NCBI GenBank assembly: GCA_029210725.1
Contig: JARGFM010000013.1
Coordinates: forward strand, 61,879-125,878
Reading direction: 5' to 3'
DNA: 64,000 bases
Origin: Bacteroidales bacterium
GTDB taxonomy: Bacteria; Bacteroidota; Bacteroidia; Bacteroidales; GCA-2748055
A model generated the notes under the pieces. It was not told the origin of the DNA. It ran no database searches and worked only from the letters and a program-made list of their open reading frames with translations. Made by a program: the position numbers and the translations under genes. Each line of letters begins with the position of its first letter. The first letter of the stretch is position 1. Shown piece by piece: positions 54,846 to 63,387 of the stretch.

Positions 54846-55205
54846 ATGAGAAGATTGATAATGATACTGACAGGCTCTCTGATACTAATTATGTCCGGCT
54901 GTACAAAATACGAAATACCCGCACCAGAGTGTCCAGAGGATCTTCCCACGAATGTTAGCTACTCCGGAGATGTACAACCCATTTTTGATCAGAAATGTGC
55001 GATGTGCCATGGTGGAGGACAGTCTCCTGATCTGAGTCCCGGATGGTCCTACGATGAACTTATGGACGGAGGCTATGTGGACGCAGAATTCCCCTGTTCC
55101 AGCGTGATTTACCAGATTTTTTCCGGCTCACACGGGGGACGGGCCGGTGACGAAGAGATTTTAACCATCCTTGGCTGGATAGACGAAGGAGCCAGGGACA
55201 ATTGA
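54846..55205 (+). CDS. Mono-heme cytochrome c lipoprotein
   Basis: A 119-aa protein. The signal (MRRLIMILTGSLILIMSGC) ends in a lipobox with Cys19. One heme site, CAMCHGGG, lies near residue 57, in the pattern YSGDVQPIFDQKCAMCHGGG common to Bacteroidota 'cap' cytochromes. It is first in the multiheme operon and may pass electrons at the outer membrane. Its stop overlaps the open frame of the barrel gene, whose chosen ATG is 21 bp later. Confidence 0.85.
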   Translation: MRRLIMILTGSLILIMSGCTKYEIPAPECPEDLPTNVSYSGDVQPIFDQKCAMCHGGGQSPDLSPGWSYDELMDGGYVDAEFPCSSVIYQIFSGSHGGRAGDEEILTILGWIDEGARDN

Positions 55206-55225
55206 TATTTAAACAACCATTAGCT

Positions 55226-56059
55226 ATGAAAGAATATTCAAAACTGACTGCCATTGCCTGCATCTTTGCATTCCTCTCTGCAGGTTTCTTATTTGCCCAG
55301 GACGATGCGGAACCGGTTGCCCCGGCATTTGAAACCCTGACCCTGGTTGATAATCAGACCACTGCAAATCCCTACAAGGGACAACTGGTTCTGGAGATCC
55401 AGCACCGTTTTTCGGAAATTGAGGAGATTGCCGACCTGTTTGGCATTTTTGGTAGTGCCAACACCCGTATCGGAGTCTCCTATGGGATTACCGATAAAAT
55501 CATGCTGGGTTTTGGGACCACGCGTAACTATATGCTTCAGGACCTGGAATGGAAGTACAGCATTCTGACCCAGACCAGCAAAATGCCCATATCACTTTCC
55601 TATCACGGGAATGCGGTACTTGATGCGCGCGACAGCAAATATTTTGGGCCCGAAGAAGAGTATCAATTTGCTTACCGGGCCTCCTACCTAAACCAGCTGA
55701 TTGTATCCACCAGGATCGGCAACAGAGTCAGCCTGCAGGCAGCTCCCACCTTTGTCTACTTCAATGCGGTACCGGAAGGGTACAACAATGTGAATGCTTC
55801 CATCAATGTGGGCGGGCGATTTCAGGTTCTCGGCTTTCATTCCATTATCCTGGAATATGACCAGCCTCTGATTCAGGCCGATACGGATGTCTATCCGAAC
55901 CTGGCGCTGGGCTTGGAGATCGGAACCAGCACCCACTCATTCAGGGTTTTTGCCTCTAACTATAACTCCATTGTCAGAAACCACGGAATTGCCTTTAACA
56001 GTAACAACCCGCTGGATGGTGATTTCCAGTTCGGGTTTAATATCACAATCAGGTTCTAA
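55226..56059 (+). CDS. DUF5777-like outer-membrane beta-barrel protein
   Basis: A 277-aa protein with a signal peptide (ending FLFAQ), beta-strand-rich, with LVLEIQHRFSEIEE ... ANTRIGVSYGITDKIMLGFGTTR and a C-terminal FNITIRF. This matches what I know of DUF5777, a family of Bacteroidota barrels encoded with cytochromes and YceI-like proteins. Between two cytochrome genes it may be the outer-membrane part of an electron path. No heme motif of its own. Confidence 0.75.
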   Translation: MKEYSKLTAIACIFAFLSAGFLFAQDDAEPVAPAFETLTLVDNQTTANPYKGQLVLEIQHRFSEIEEIADLFGIFGSANTRIGVSYGITDKIMLGFGTTRNYMLQDLEWKYSILTQTSKMPISLSYHGNAVLDARDSKYFGPEEEYQFAYRASYLNQLIVSTRIGNRVSLQAAPTFVYFNAVPEGYNNVNASINVGGRFQVLGFHSIILEYDQPLIQADTDVYPNLALGLEIGTSTHSFRVFASNYNSIVRNHGIAFNSNNPLDGDFQFGFNITIRF

Positions 56060-56064
56060 AGCCA

Positions 56065-57036
56065 ATGACAACTCCAACCAGACTAATCTCATTACTGCTA
56101 TTGGCTGCCGCTTCCACCCTGCTTGCTCAGCCGGATGACACCTTAAAGTTAAAAGCCTCTTATTACGAAGTGAATGATTATGTTGACGACAACGAAGCTT
56201 GTCTGAGATGCCACGGGGAAATGAAATATATGATCGAAGATCCCAATACGGGCCGTTCCACCCACGAACGAATGTATTCCGAACGGGCCATTGACCGGGA
56301 TGATTTCTATTCGTCGGTTCACCGGACTTTTGCCTGTAACGACTGTCATTCCTACGATTTCAACACCTTCCCGCATCCCGTCGAAACCAGGGTGGAAGAG
56401 CAGTTTTTATGCATGGATTGCCATGGCTATGATGAGACCTTTGCCAAGTATCATTTTGAGGATATTGAGATAGAGTTCCAGGAAAGTATTCACAATATCG
56501 ATGAGTTTACCTGCTGGAAATGTCATGATCCGCATAGCTACAAAGCCTTTATGAGGAATGCCGAAGACCTGGAAAAAGCGATCCTGTACGACAACAACAT
56601 GTGCCTGCGCTGCCATGCTGATTTTGACCGTTTTACCCTGCTCACCGACAGGGAAGAGATCGTAGTGGTGGAGAGCCACGACTGGTTGCCCAACCAGGCT
56701 GCGCATTTCAAGGCTGTCAGATGTATTGAGTGCCATACGGAAATCAATGATTCTATCCTGATAGCACACAAAATCCTCCCTAAAGAACGAGCGGTTCAAG
56801 GCTGTACGGAATGCCATACCAGAGACTCCAGGCTCATGCATACGCTCTATAAGTTCCAGACCGAGGAAGCAAGAAAGGGTGGATTTGCGAATAGTATCAT
56901 GATCAATAACTCCTATGTGATTGGTGCCAATCAAAATATATGGCTGAACCGGCTCAGTTTTCTTGTGTTCGGATTCACTTTGCTGGTGATCGCGTTTCAT
57001 ACCTACATGCGTATAAAAAAACAGAAAAAAAGCTGA
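56065..57036 (+). CDS. Heptaheme cytochrome c with C-terminal membrane anchor
   Basis: A 323-aa protein with a signal peptide, seven CxxCH sites (CLRCH, CNDCH, CMDCH, CWKCH, CLRCH, CIECH, CTECH, from residue ~45 to ~252) and one transmembrane helix near the C-terminus (~293-313) with a basic cytoplasmic tail. It lies 5 bp after the barrel gene and 1 bp before a cytochrome b gene. Together the two resemble a quinol-linked cytochrome b/c pair: the b subunit oxidises menaquinol and the c subunit carries electrons to the periplasm. Confidence 0.88.
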   Translation: MTTPTRLISLLLLAAASTLLAQPDDTLKLKASYYEVNDYVDDNEACLRCHGEMKYMIEDPNTGRSTHERMYSERAIDRDDFYSSVHRTFACNDCHSYDFNTFPHPVETRVEEQFLCMDCHGYDETFAKYHFEDIEIEFQESIHNIDEFTCWKCHDPHSYKAFMRNAEDLEKAILYDNNMCLRCHADFDRFTLLTDREEIVVVESHDWLPNQAAHFKAVRCIECHTEINDSILIAHKILPKERAVQGCTECHTRDSRLMHTLYKFQTEEARKGGFANSIMINNSYVIGANQNIWLNRLSFLVFGFTLLVIAFHTYMRIKKQKKS

Positions 57037-57037
57037 A

Positions 57038-57661
57038 ATGGCAACAAAAAGATTATATCTCTACCCCGTCTGGATCCGCCTGTGGCATGTCATCAATGCC
57101 CTGATGTTCATATTATTAATAGTAACCGGAATCAGCCTGCATTATGCATCCGCCGAAAGCAGCCTGATCCCTTTCAGGGTATCGGTGGGAATCCATAATG
57201 TTTGTGCCATTATCCTGACCCTGAATTATGGTATTTTTGTCATAGGGAATATCATTACCAATAACGGCATGTATTATGCAAAGTGGAGAAAGAACCTGTG
57301 GCAAAAGCTCTGGAAACAATTTCAGTTCTATGCCTTTGGCATTTTCAAAGGGCAACCACATCCTTTCCCCATCACCAAGAAACAAAAATTCAACCCCCTT
57401 CAAAAAATCTCCTATGTACTGGCCATGTATCTTGGAATGCCATTGTTGATTATTTCGGGAATTGCACTTATGTTCCCGGATAAGATCTCCACTTCCATTT
57501 TTAACATCAGCTCACTGGTGTTTTATGATACCCTGCACCTCATCATTGGTTTTGTGCTGTCCATATTCCTGTTGATTCACCTCTATACCTGTACCCTGGG
57601 AGATAAACCGGGCACCCTTTTCAAAAGCATGATTAACGGCTACCACGAAGAGCACGAGTAG
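57038..57661 (+). CDS. Cytochrome b (b561/formate-dehydrogenase-gamma-like) membrane subunit
   Basis: A 207-aa protein with four transmembrane helices (~15-35, ~48-68, ~120-142, ~165-190). Histidines in helix 1 (IRLWHVINA), helix 2 (SVGIHNVCA) and the last helix (DTLHLIIGF, LIHLYTC) could ligate two b hemes. Likely the quinol-oxidising partner of the heptaheme cytochrome that precedes it by 1 bp. A 10-bp perfect dyad follows before the 19-heme gene. Confidence 0.85.
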   Translation: MATKRLYLYPVWIRLWHVINALMFILLIVTGISLHYASAESSLIPFRVSVGIHNVCAIILTLNYGIFVIGNIITNNGMYYAKWRKNLWQKLWKQFQFYAFGIFKGQPHPFPITKKQKFNPLQKISYVLAMYLGMPLLIISGIALMFPDKISTSIFNISSLVFYDTLHLIIGFVLSIFLLIHLYTCTLGDKPGTLFKSMINGYHEEHE

Positions 57662-57693
57662 GAATTTCAATTGTATTCAGATTTGTTATAAAT

Positions 57694-57722
57694 TACACCC
57701 AATATCACAGAAATTGGGTGTA
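57694..57722. repeat. 10-bp perfect inverted repeat between two cytochrome genes
   Basis: TACACCCAAT (57694-57703) and ATTGGGTGTA (57713-57722) with a 9-nt spacer. No U tract follows, so it is not a strong terminator; it may be an operator or an mRNA-processing or stabilising hairpin between operon segments. Confidence 0.6.
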
Positions 57723-57772
57723 TAACTATGCAATAATCATTATTTTATCGTCCTAAATGAACGCCCTGAGAA

Positions 57773-60574
57773 ATGATCCACAAGTCCCTGCATGCACTTC
57801 ATAGAGCCAGGCTAATCTGGCTTGCTTTGTTACTGTTGACCGGTCCGGCTACGGTTTACTTATTTGCCCAGGAAAATGAAGACTGTATGATGTGCCATGA
57901 GGACAGAGAATTGACAGGAACTCTCCATGGCAGAACCGTCTCCATGTTTGTGGATACCTCCATCTTTGCACACTCGGTGCATCACAGCAACAGCTGCATT
58001 TCCTGCCACACCGATGCGGCTGAGGAAGGTTTTCCTCACCCCGATAATCTGAGAGAGGTCAATTGTGGGACTTGTCATACCATGGAATTGGAAGAAAACC
58101 AGAGAGGGGTCCATGGACAGGCATTGTTACGAAATGACCTAAATGCACCCAGTTGCAAAGAATGCCACGGTCATCATGATATCCTCCATAACAGCAATAC
58201 AGAATCGCGCACCTATAAAATGAACATCCCTTACCTCTGTGGAAGATGCCACAAGGAAGGTGAGGTGGTAGCCAGGATCTATGATGTTTCCGAGCACAAT
58301 ATTGTGGAGAATTATACCCAGGGTATCCATGGAAGGGGCCTGTTTGAAGCCGGACTGGTGGTTACCGCCACCTGCAACGATTGTCATGGCAACCACCTGG
58401 TCCTTCCACGCACCAGTCCCAATTCCTCGATCAACACCGGCAATATTGCCAGGACCTGCATGAAGTGCCATACCCGCATCGAAGAGGCCCATAAAAAAGT
58501 GATCAAGGGGGAATTGTGGGAAAAGAATCCTTCTGTTATTCCTGCCTGCTCATCCTGCCACCCTCCCCATATTGTAAATGTACCTCAAATTCAGGCCAGG
58601 GTTTCTGACAAAGCCTGTATGAAGTGCCACCAGGATAAAAACCTGCACAAAATAGTTGGGGACGATACCATTTCTCTCTACAGAGACAATAGTGAACTCC
58701 CTAATTCGGTGCATAAGAACATCCAATGTACCAAATGCCATACCGAAGTTACCGACCACCTGGAACGTCCCTGCTCCACCAACCAGCCGGTGGATTGTTC
58801 TTCCTGTCATGCAGAAGTTTTCGGTATGTACTTTGAGAGCGGCCATGGTCAGGCTTATTACAATAAGAAAAAGGATGCCCCCTATTGTACCGACTGTCAC
58901 GGAACGCACACTACCAAATCCAAATACGACGATACCTCTCCGGTTTACAGGATGTCGATTCCGCAACTCTGCGGGGAATGCCATCGCGAGGACGGACAGG
59001 CAAATTCAGAGGACGGGCTGCAGGAAACCAATGCGCTGGCCGACTACTCCACCAGCGTACATGGCATGGGACTGACAGGTAAAGGGCTAACCGTGAGTGC
59101 AGTTTGTACAGATTGTCATACGACGCATATGATCCTGAAATATGATGATGAACGCTCTTCCATACACCCGGCAAATGTACAGGCGACCTGCGGAACCTGC
59201 CATAAGGGCATCTACGAGACCTATCAGGAGAGTGACCACGCATTCAGAACCGATCCTAAAGGAACCGAGTACCCAACCTGCGTTAAGTGTCACACGGCAC
59301 ATAATATTTCCCTGGTCAGTCAGGATAAATTCATGAATGAGGTAACACACCAGTGCGGATCATGCCATAAGGAGACTGCCGACACCTACATGAAAACCTA
59401 TCATGGTAAAGCCTACCAGCTGGGTTATTTTGAATCGGCCAGATGCTCGGATTGTCATGGTGCTCATAATATTCTTAAAGCCGAAAACCCGGCTTCCATG
59501 GTATCACAGGAAAACCTGGTAAACACCTGCGGAAAGTGCCATGTGGGGGCAAACAAACGTTTCACCGCTTACCTGAGCCATGCCACCCACGAAGATGATC
59601 CCAAGTTATACGGGGCCTATATTTTTATGACAGTTCTTCTGCTGAGCGTATTTACCTTCTTCGGAATCCATCTGCTTATGTGGTTACCACGATCTGTCAA
59701 AGAGAGGCTTAAGAAGAAGAAAGAAGGTCCGAAAGAAGTAGGAAATCTTTATTTCAGGCGCTTCAGTAAAAACCAGCGGATCACGCATATCTTTGTGATC
59801 ATCAGCTTTATTATTTTGGCTCTCACCGGGATGATGCTGAAATTTGCTCATATGGAGTGGGCCAAATTCCTCGCCAGGATGCTTGGTGGTGTGGCTACAG
59901 CCGGGGTACTTCACCGCATTGGTGCCGTGATTACCTTTGGATATTTTGCATTTCACATATTCAACCTGGTGAAAGAGAAGAGAAGGAAGCGGCTCTCCCT
60001 TTCTAAATTCATCTTTGGAAAAGACTCGCTCTGGTTCAATAAGCAGGATATTAAGGATTTCGCAGCAACTATCAAGTGGTTTTTGGGAAGGGGCCCCAGG
60101 CCCGATTATGGCAGATGGACCTACTGGGAGAAGTTTGATTATCTGGCAGTCTTCTGGGGCGTAGCTGTGATTGGATTCAGCGGACTTGTGCTCTGGTTCC
60201 CGGTCTTCTTTACCCGCTTCTTCCCCGGATGGCTCATCAATATTTCCCAGATCATTCACAGCGACGAAGCATTGCTGGCCGTTGGGTTTATCTTCACCAT
60301 CCACTTCTTTAATACGCACTTCCGGCCCGAAGCTTTTCCCATGGATACAGTTATTTTCACGAGGCATATGCCCCTGGAGCACTTTAAGCACGAGCGTCCG
60401 CGTGAATACCAGGAGCTAAAAGAGGCAGGAAAGCTGGATCAGCGCATTTTCGAGAAAGAGTTTTCCAAAGATAACATGCGGATCATCCGGTTCTTTGGAT
60501 TTATGGCTCTTGGTATCGGAGTCATCCTGATTGGCTTGATTATCTACTCCTTCCTCTCGGGTGGCGGACATTAG
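57773..60574 (+). CDS. Nineteen-heme cytochrome c fused to a cytochrome b membrane domain
   Basis: A 933-aa protein. A signal helix (~12-32) is followed by 19 CxxCH sites between residues ~38 and ~590. The membrane domain (~615-930) has about six helices with histidines (FGIHLLMW, VLHRIGAV, FAFHIFNL, IHSDEALL, TIHFFNTH), as in cytochrome b561/formate-dehydrogenase gamma proteins. Two segments of the heme part repeat each other (NIPYLCGRCHKE.../SIPQLCGECHRE...; GIHGRGLFEAGLVVTATCNDCHGNH/SVHGMGLTGKGLTVSAVCTDCHTTH), so part arose by duplication. The protein could couple quinone directly to a long heme wire. No catalytic heme (CxxCK) or known reductase signature is seen, so the terminal acceptor is unknown. 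Confidence 0.88.
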   Translation: MIHKSLHALHRARLIWLALLLLTGPATVYLFAQENEDCMMCHEDRELTGTLHGRTVSMFVDTSIFAHSVHHSNSCISCHTDAAEEGFPHPDNLREVNCGTCHTMELEENQRGVHGQALLRNDLNAPSCKECHGHHDILHNSNTESRTYKMNIPYLCGRCHKEGEVVARIYDVSEHNIVENYTQGIHGRGLFEAGLVVTATCNDCHGNHLVLPRTSPNSSINTGNIARTCMKCHTRIEEAHKKVIKGELWEKNPSVIPACSSCHPPHIVNVPQIQARVSDKACMKCHQDKNLHKIVGDDTISLYRDNSELPNSVHKNIQCTKCHTEVTDHLERPCSTNQPVDCSSCHAEVFGMYFESGHGQAYYNKKKDAPYCTDCHGTHTTKSKYDDTSPVYRMSIPQLCGECHREDGQANSEDGLQETNALADYSTSVHGMGLTGKGLTVSAVCTDCHTTHMILKYDDERSSIHPANVQATCGTCHKGIYETYQESDHAFRTDPKGTEYPTCVKCHTAHNISLVSQDKFMNEVTHQCGSCHKETADTYMKTYHGKAYQLGYFESARCSDCHGAHNILKAENPASMVSQENLVNTCGKCHVGANKRFTAYLSHATHEDDPKLYGAYIFMTVLLLSVFTFFGIHLLMWLPRSVKERLKKKKEGPKEVGNLYFRRFSKNQRITHIFVIISFIILALTGMMLKFAHMEWAKFLARMLGGVATAGVLHRIGAVITFGYFAFHIFNLVKEKRRKRLSLSKFIFGKDSLWFNKQDIKDFAATIKWFLGRGPRPDYGRWTYWEKFDYLAVFWGVAVIGFSGLVLWFPVFFTRFFPGWLINISQIIHSDEALLAVGFIFTIHFFNTHFRPEAFPMDTVIFTRHMPLEHFKHERPREYQELKEAGKLDQRIFEKEFSKDNMRIIRFFGFMALGIGVILIGLIIYSFLSGGGH

Positions 60575-60628
60575 GATGAGGTTTTGAGTTTAGCGCTCCC
60601 GGCGCTAAGCGACGAGACAGTATATAAC

Positions 60629-60658
60629 AAAAAAAGGCTGTACCATTTCGATACAGCC
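60629..60658 (-). terminator. Terminator of the minus-strand lipoprotein gene
   Basis: On the minus strand GGCTGTA (60658-60652) pairs with TACAGCC (60642-60636), followed by seven T. It lies 26 bp after the stop at 60684. A nearby palindrome TTAGCGC/GCGCTAA (60590-60608) on the other side has no T tract. Confidence 0.8.
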
Positions 60659-60683
60659 CCCTTCTCTTTTTCTAACAGTATGA

Positions 60684-61367
60684 TTACCTGTCCGCTGTGG
60701 CTTTTTCCAGAATGATTTCGTAGCTGTATCCGTACCCAAAATCTCTGTTCAAAGCAAGTATTCCTTCCAGGGTAAGCACCTGGCCGACCTCAAAAACTTC
60801 CTGCGATGTAACTGTCAGGTCATACTTCCCCTCAAAATCGCTCCCGTCCTGAATATGAATCCAGTTGCGTTCCATGATATTGGGATTAAACCTGGCCACC
60901 TTACCCTTCACCCGGATCGTTTTTCCTTCATAGGCTCCGGGATTTGCATAAAGCTCTGCAATACTTACCACTCCCTCTTCCGGATCCAGACTTAACTCCA
61001 GCCTGTCCGTTTTAACAGCCGAACCCTGCGTAGTTCCAGGCATCATCCCCATCTGGGAAGGAGATTCATTCCCTTCAATGCCATCCAGAAAAAGTACCTT
61101 ATCAAAGGTCCTGTCCAGCTCTTCGCTGTAGAAATTTTCCATGAGCATGCCTCCCTGGTAAGAGATGCTCTCCCCTGCCTCAATCTCCGTAGAGTTAACA
61201 GCGATCCAGTAGGCAGGGCCCTTTCCCTTCACCAGCAGATAGGTATAATTTTCCACCTGTTCGACAGCTTTCACTTTTACTGTATTCGTGCCATTTGTGG
61301 GCTGGTTGTTGCATCCTGTGGCAACCGCCATCAGTGCGATAATCAGAATTTTCAAGATTTTTTTCAT
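60684..61367 (-). CDS. Lipoprotein with OB-fold-like C-terminal domain, unknown function
   Basis: A 227-aa lipoprotein (signal LIIALMAVATGC). Residues ~25-100 look like a beta domain (VENYTYLLVKGKGPAYWIAV). Residues ~130-225 look like an OB-fold (GKTIRVKGKVARFNPNIMERNWIHIQDGSDFEGKYDLTVTSQE...), a form often annotated as a GW or nucleotide-binding-like domain in cytochrome neighbourhoods. No heme motif. It lies downstream of the tetraheme cytochrome on the same strand and is likely an envelope partner. Confidence 0.7.
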   Translation of the reverse strand: MKKILKILIIALMAVATGCNNQPTNGTNTVKVKAVEQVENYTYLLVKGKGPAYWIAVNSTEIEAGESISYQGGMLMENFYSEELDRTFDKVLFLDGIEGNESPSQMGMMPGTTQGSAVKTDRLELSLDPEEGVVSIAELYANPGAYEGKTIRVKGKVARFNPNIMERNWIHIQDGSDFEGKYDLTVTSQEVFEVGQVLTLEGILALNRDFGYGYSYEIILEKATADR

Positions 61368-61383
61368 AATCGATGTCTATGTA

Positions 61384-61415
61384 AAAGTCCCCTGGCGACC
61401 TTACCAGAGGACTTT
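61384..61415 (-). terminator. Hairpin after the tetraheme cytochrome gene
   Basis: AAAGTCC/GGACTTT with an inner CTGG/CCAG pair (61384-61415) and one mismatch. On the minus strand it is followed by TTTTA, so it is a moderate terminator or attenuator before the lipoprotein gene. Confidence 0.6.
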
Positions 61416-61451
61416 CAAAAATAATAAAATATGACAAAAAAGTACTGCGAA

Positions 61452-61979
61452 CTACTTGGAAGGATTCGGATGAGCAATTTTTGCCACCATCTCCGCATAA
61501 TTGAATTGTTTATAAGTAGGGCTCTCCTCGTTGTGACAGGTTTTGCAAACTGCCTCCGTTGGATCAATCAGTCCTTTTGTCATGGCCAGCTCTTTATTCT
61601 TCATTACGGAAGCTCCCTTATACATGCTTCCGGGGCCGTGACAGGACTCACAGTAAACACCCTCATCCAGGGTAGCCGAAGCAATAAGACTGGCATCCAC
61701 ACGTCCAATTGTTGAATGGCACTTGATACAAGCGGCATCTGTAGTGGGGTCAGCAATACCCTTCTCGGCAGCAATTTTCTTGGATTCCTCATTGGCCAGG
61801 GTTTTCATGGCTCCGGCATGGGGCCCTTTCAACCAAATATTATACTGCTCACCCGTGGCGGGCTTAATATGGCACATCTTGCATTTGGAGGCTCCAATGT
61901 ATTTAAAATTCTGGGCCATCAGGGCACCCCCTGCAAAGAAGACCAGCATTGCGAAAGTAAATACTCGTTTTGTCAACAT
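61452..61979 (-). CDS. Tetraheme cytochrome c (cytochrome c554-like)
   Basis: A 175-aa periplasmic protein. A signal peptide (1-22, ending ALMAQ) is followed by four CxxCH sites: CKMCH, CIKCH, CESCH and CKTCH. The YIGASKCKMCHIKPATGEQYNIWLKGPHAGAM segment matches the c554-type 'multiheme' family seen with nitrite, hydroxylamine and sulfur systems. It is an electron carrier by sequence; its partner may be the 19-heme protein encoded convergently. Confidence 0.88.
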   Translation of the reverse strand: MLTKRVFTFAMLVFFAGGALMAQNFKYIGASKCKMCHIKPATGEQYNIWLKGPHAGAMKTLANEESKKIAAEKGIADPTTDAACIKCHSTIGRVDASLIASATLDEGVYCESCHGPGSMYKGASVMKNKELAMTKGLIDPTEAVCKTCHNEESPTYKQFNYAEMVAKIAHPNPSK

Positions 61980-62150
61980 AGCTAATTGTTTTTGGATGAT
62001 TTTAGACTTATAAAGCTAAAATAATCTATTTCTGCTCAAGAATAGTTCAATTTCCGGGCCAAAATCTCTGAAAAGCAGTTATCTATAACCATTTTAAATT
62101 CTTTTTACCCCGTATCCCCTTTGGGTGCAAGGCAAAACAGGGTCCGGGAT

Positions 62151-62183
62151 AAAAAAAAGGTCCCTCCTTCGAGGCACCTTTTT
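62151..62183. terminator. Bidirectional terminator-like hairpin
   Basis: GGTCCCTC (62159-62166) and GAGGCACC (62171-62178) pair with one mismatch and a 4-nt loop. Eight A precede and five T follow, so it can end minus-strand transcription from the rhodanese gene. Confidence 0.7.
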
Positions 62184-62198
62184 ATAAAGAAAAAAGAC

Positions 62199-63181
62199 TT
62201 ATTTGGTAGACTCCCAGCCATAATTCATAGTGGAAGCCGCTCTCCACCTGGACTTGGTCATTTCATCATAAATCATGCCGTTGGCTCCGAATTTCAGGGA
62301 TTTGGCATCGTATCCCAGAACACGCAGGTAAGCAGCTATCCGGGCACTGTTCTGTCCGGAGTAGCAATAAACCACAATGGTTTTGTCTGTGGGAAGCATT
62401 TTCAGAACCTCATCCACAGCCAGATCCACGTTGGGGGTGTACTGAATAGCACCTTCATTTGTCCCGGATCGAGGTATTCGGCCCCGGGCCAGTAATTGAT
62501 GATGTAATAGTTATCCAGGTTGTCATATACTTCTGAATTGGAGATGGCAGCTGCACCAAAACCCTCAGCCAGAATGGTTTCCCAGCGGGCGTCAAAAATC
62601 TCTTCCGCAGTTTCAAATCCGGTGGAAAGGGTAGGAAGTTCAGTTTCATCGCCTTTGGGTGAAACATCAGATACAAAATCCCTGATGGAGGCAGTATTGG
62701 CAGACCATTTGTCGAAATATTCGGCCCAGGCGCTCATACCAAAACCCATGGAATAGACATCCTTGTATCCTGCAAGTTGCAGGAGGCAGGTCAACCAGGA
62801 AGCTGTTTGCCCGGTATAGCAGACAATGGAGATCTCGTTGTAAGATGCCAGGCCATCGATATAGTTCCTCACCTCGCCCGGCGCAAGATTCACGGCACCG
62901 GCAATATGTCCGTCATCAAAATCTGCTGCAGAACGGATATCAATTATGGTGACCTGATCTGCTGCATCAAGGGTATGCACAGCCTCAGCACTCTTGATAG
63001 CCAGTCCGGAGTTTCCGTAATTGGCAGCAGGAGATGTGGGTGATTCCAGCCATTCCACCAGCAGTTCGGCTTCATTTATTGGATCCGGATCCGGCTCATT
63101 TTCCTTTTCACAGGAAACAACAAAAAAGGAAATAAACAGGATGGCCAGCATCCATACTTTAGTCTTTGTTTTAGATTTCAT
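62199..63181 (-). pseudogene. Double-rhodanese lipoprotein with a single-base frameshift
   Basis: The first part (62402-63181) starts with a lipoprotein signal (ILFISFFVVSC) and has one rhodanese domain with active-site CYTGQTAS near residue 120. The second rhodanese domain, with CYSGQNSA (62199-62429), is in another frame. At about 62453-62456 one base is missing: adding one A after MK would restore GAIQYTPNVDLAVDEVL. Both active-site cysteines remain, so the lesion is recent or a sequencing error. Rhodaneses transfer or bind sulfane sulfur; near multiheme cytochromes this hints at sulfur chemistry. Confidence 0.8.
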
Positions 63182-63387
63182 ATTTAGTAACTAATCAGCC
63201 TGTTCTCAAAAATAGGTGGTTATGAACAATTTTCCGTGGTTTTACACGAATTTAACTGTGATCATCTGTGGATTTCTCAGATTCAGTGGATATCAACAAA
63301 ATCAGGTTGTTAATATTGATATTTAGCTGGTTAAATATTTGACATTAAAGGATTTCTATTCTTGCTTTGTTTGGAGAACAAGGAAGA

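Noticed and set aside
57694..57722. Intrinsic terminator after cytochrome b
   Set aside because: The stem is AT-containing and lacks a following T tract, so it was listed as a dyad only.
60590..60608. TTAGCGC/GCGCTAA palindrome as another mobile repeat
   Set aside because: Only one copy in the window and no match to the ATTCAA-inserting family; it may be a weak terminator for the 19-heme gene.
62402..62460. Programmed frameshift joining the two rhodanese domains
   Set aside because: No slippery heptamer or downstream structure is evident, and the first frame ends in a nonsense tail, so a lost base is the simpler reading.
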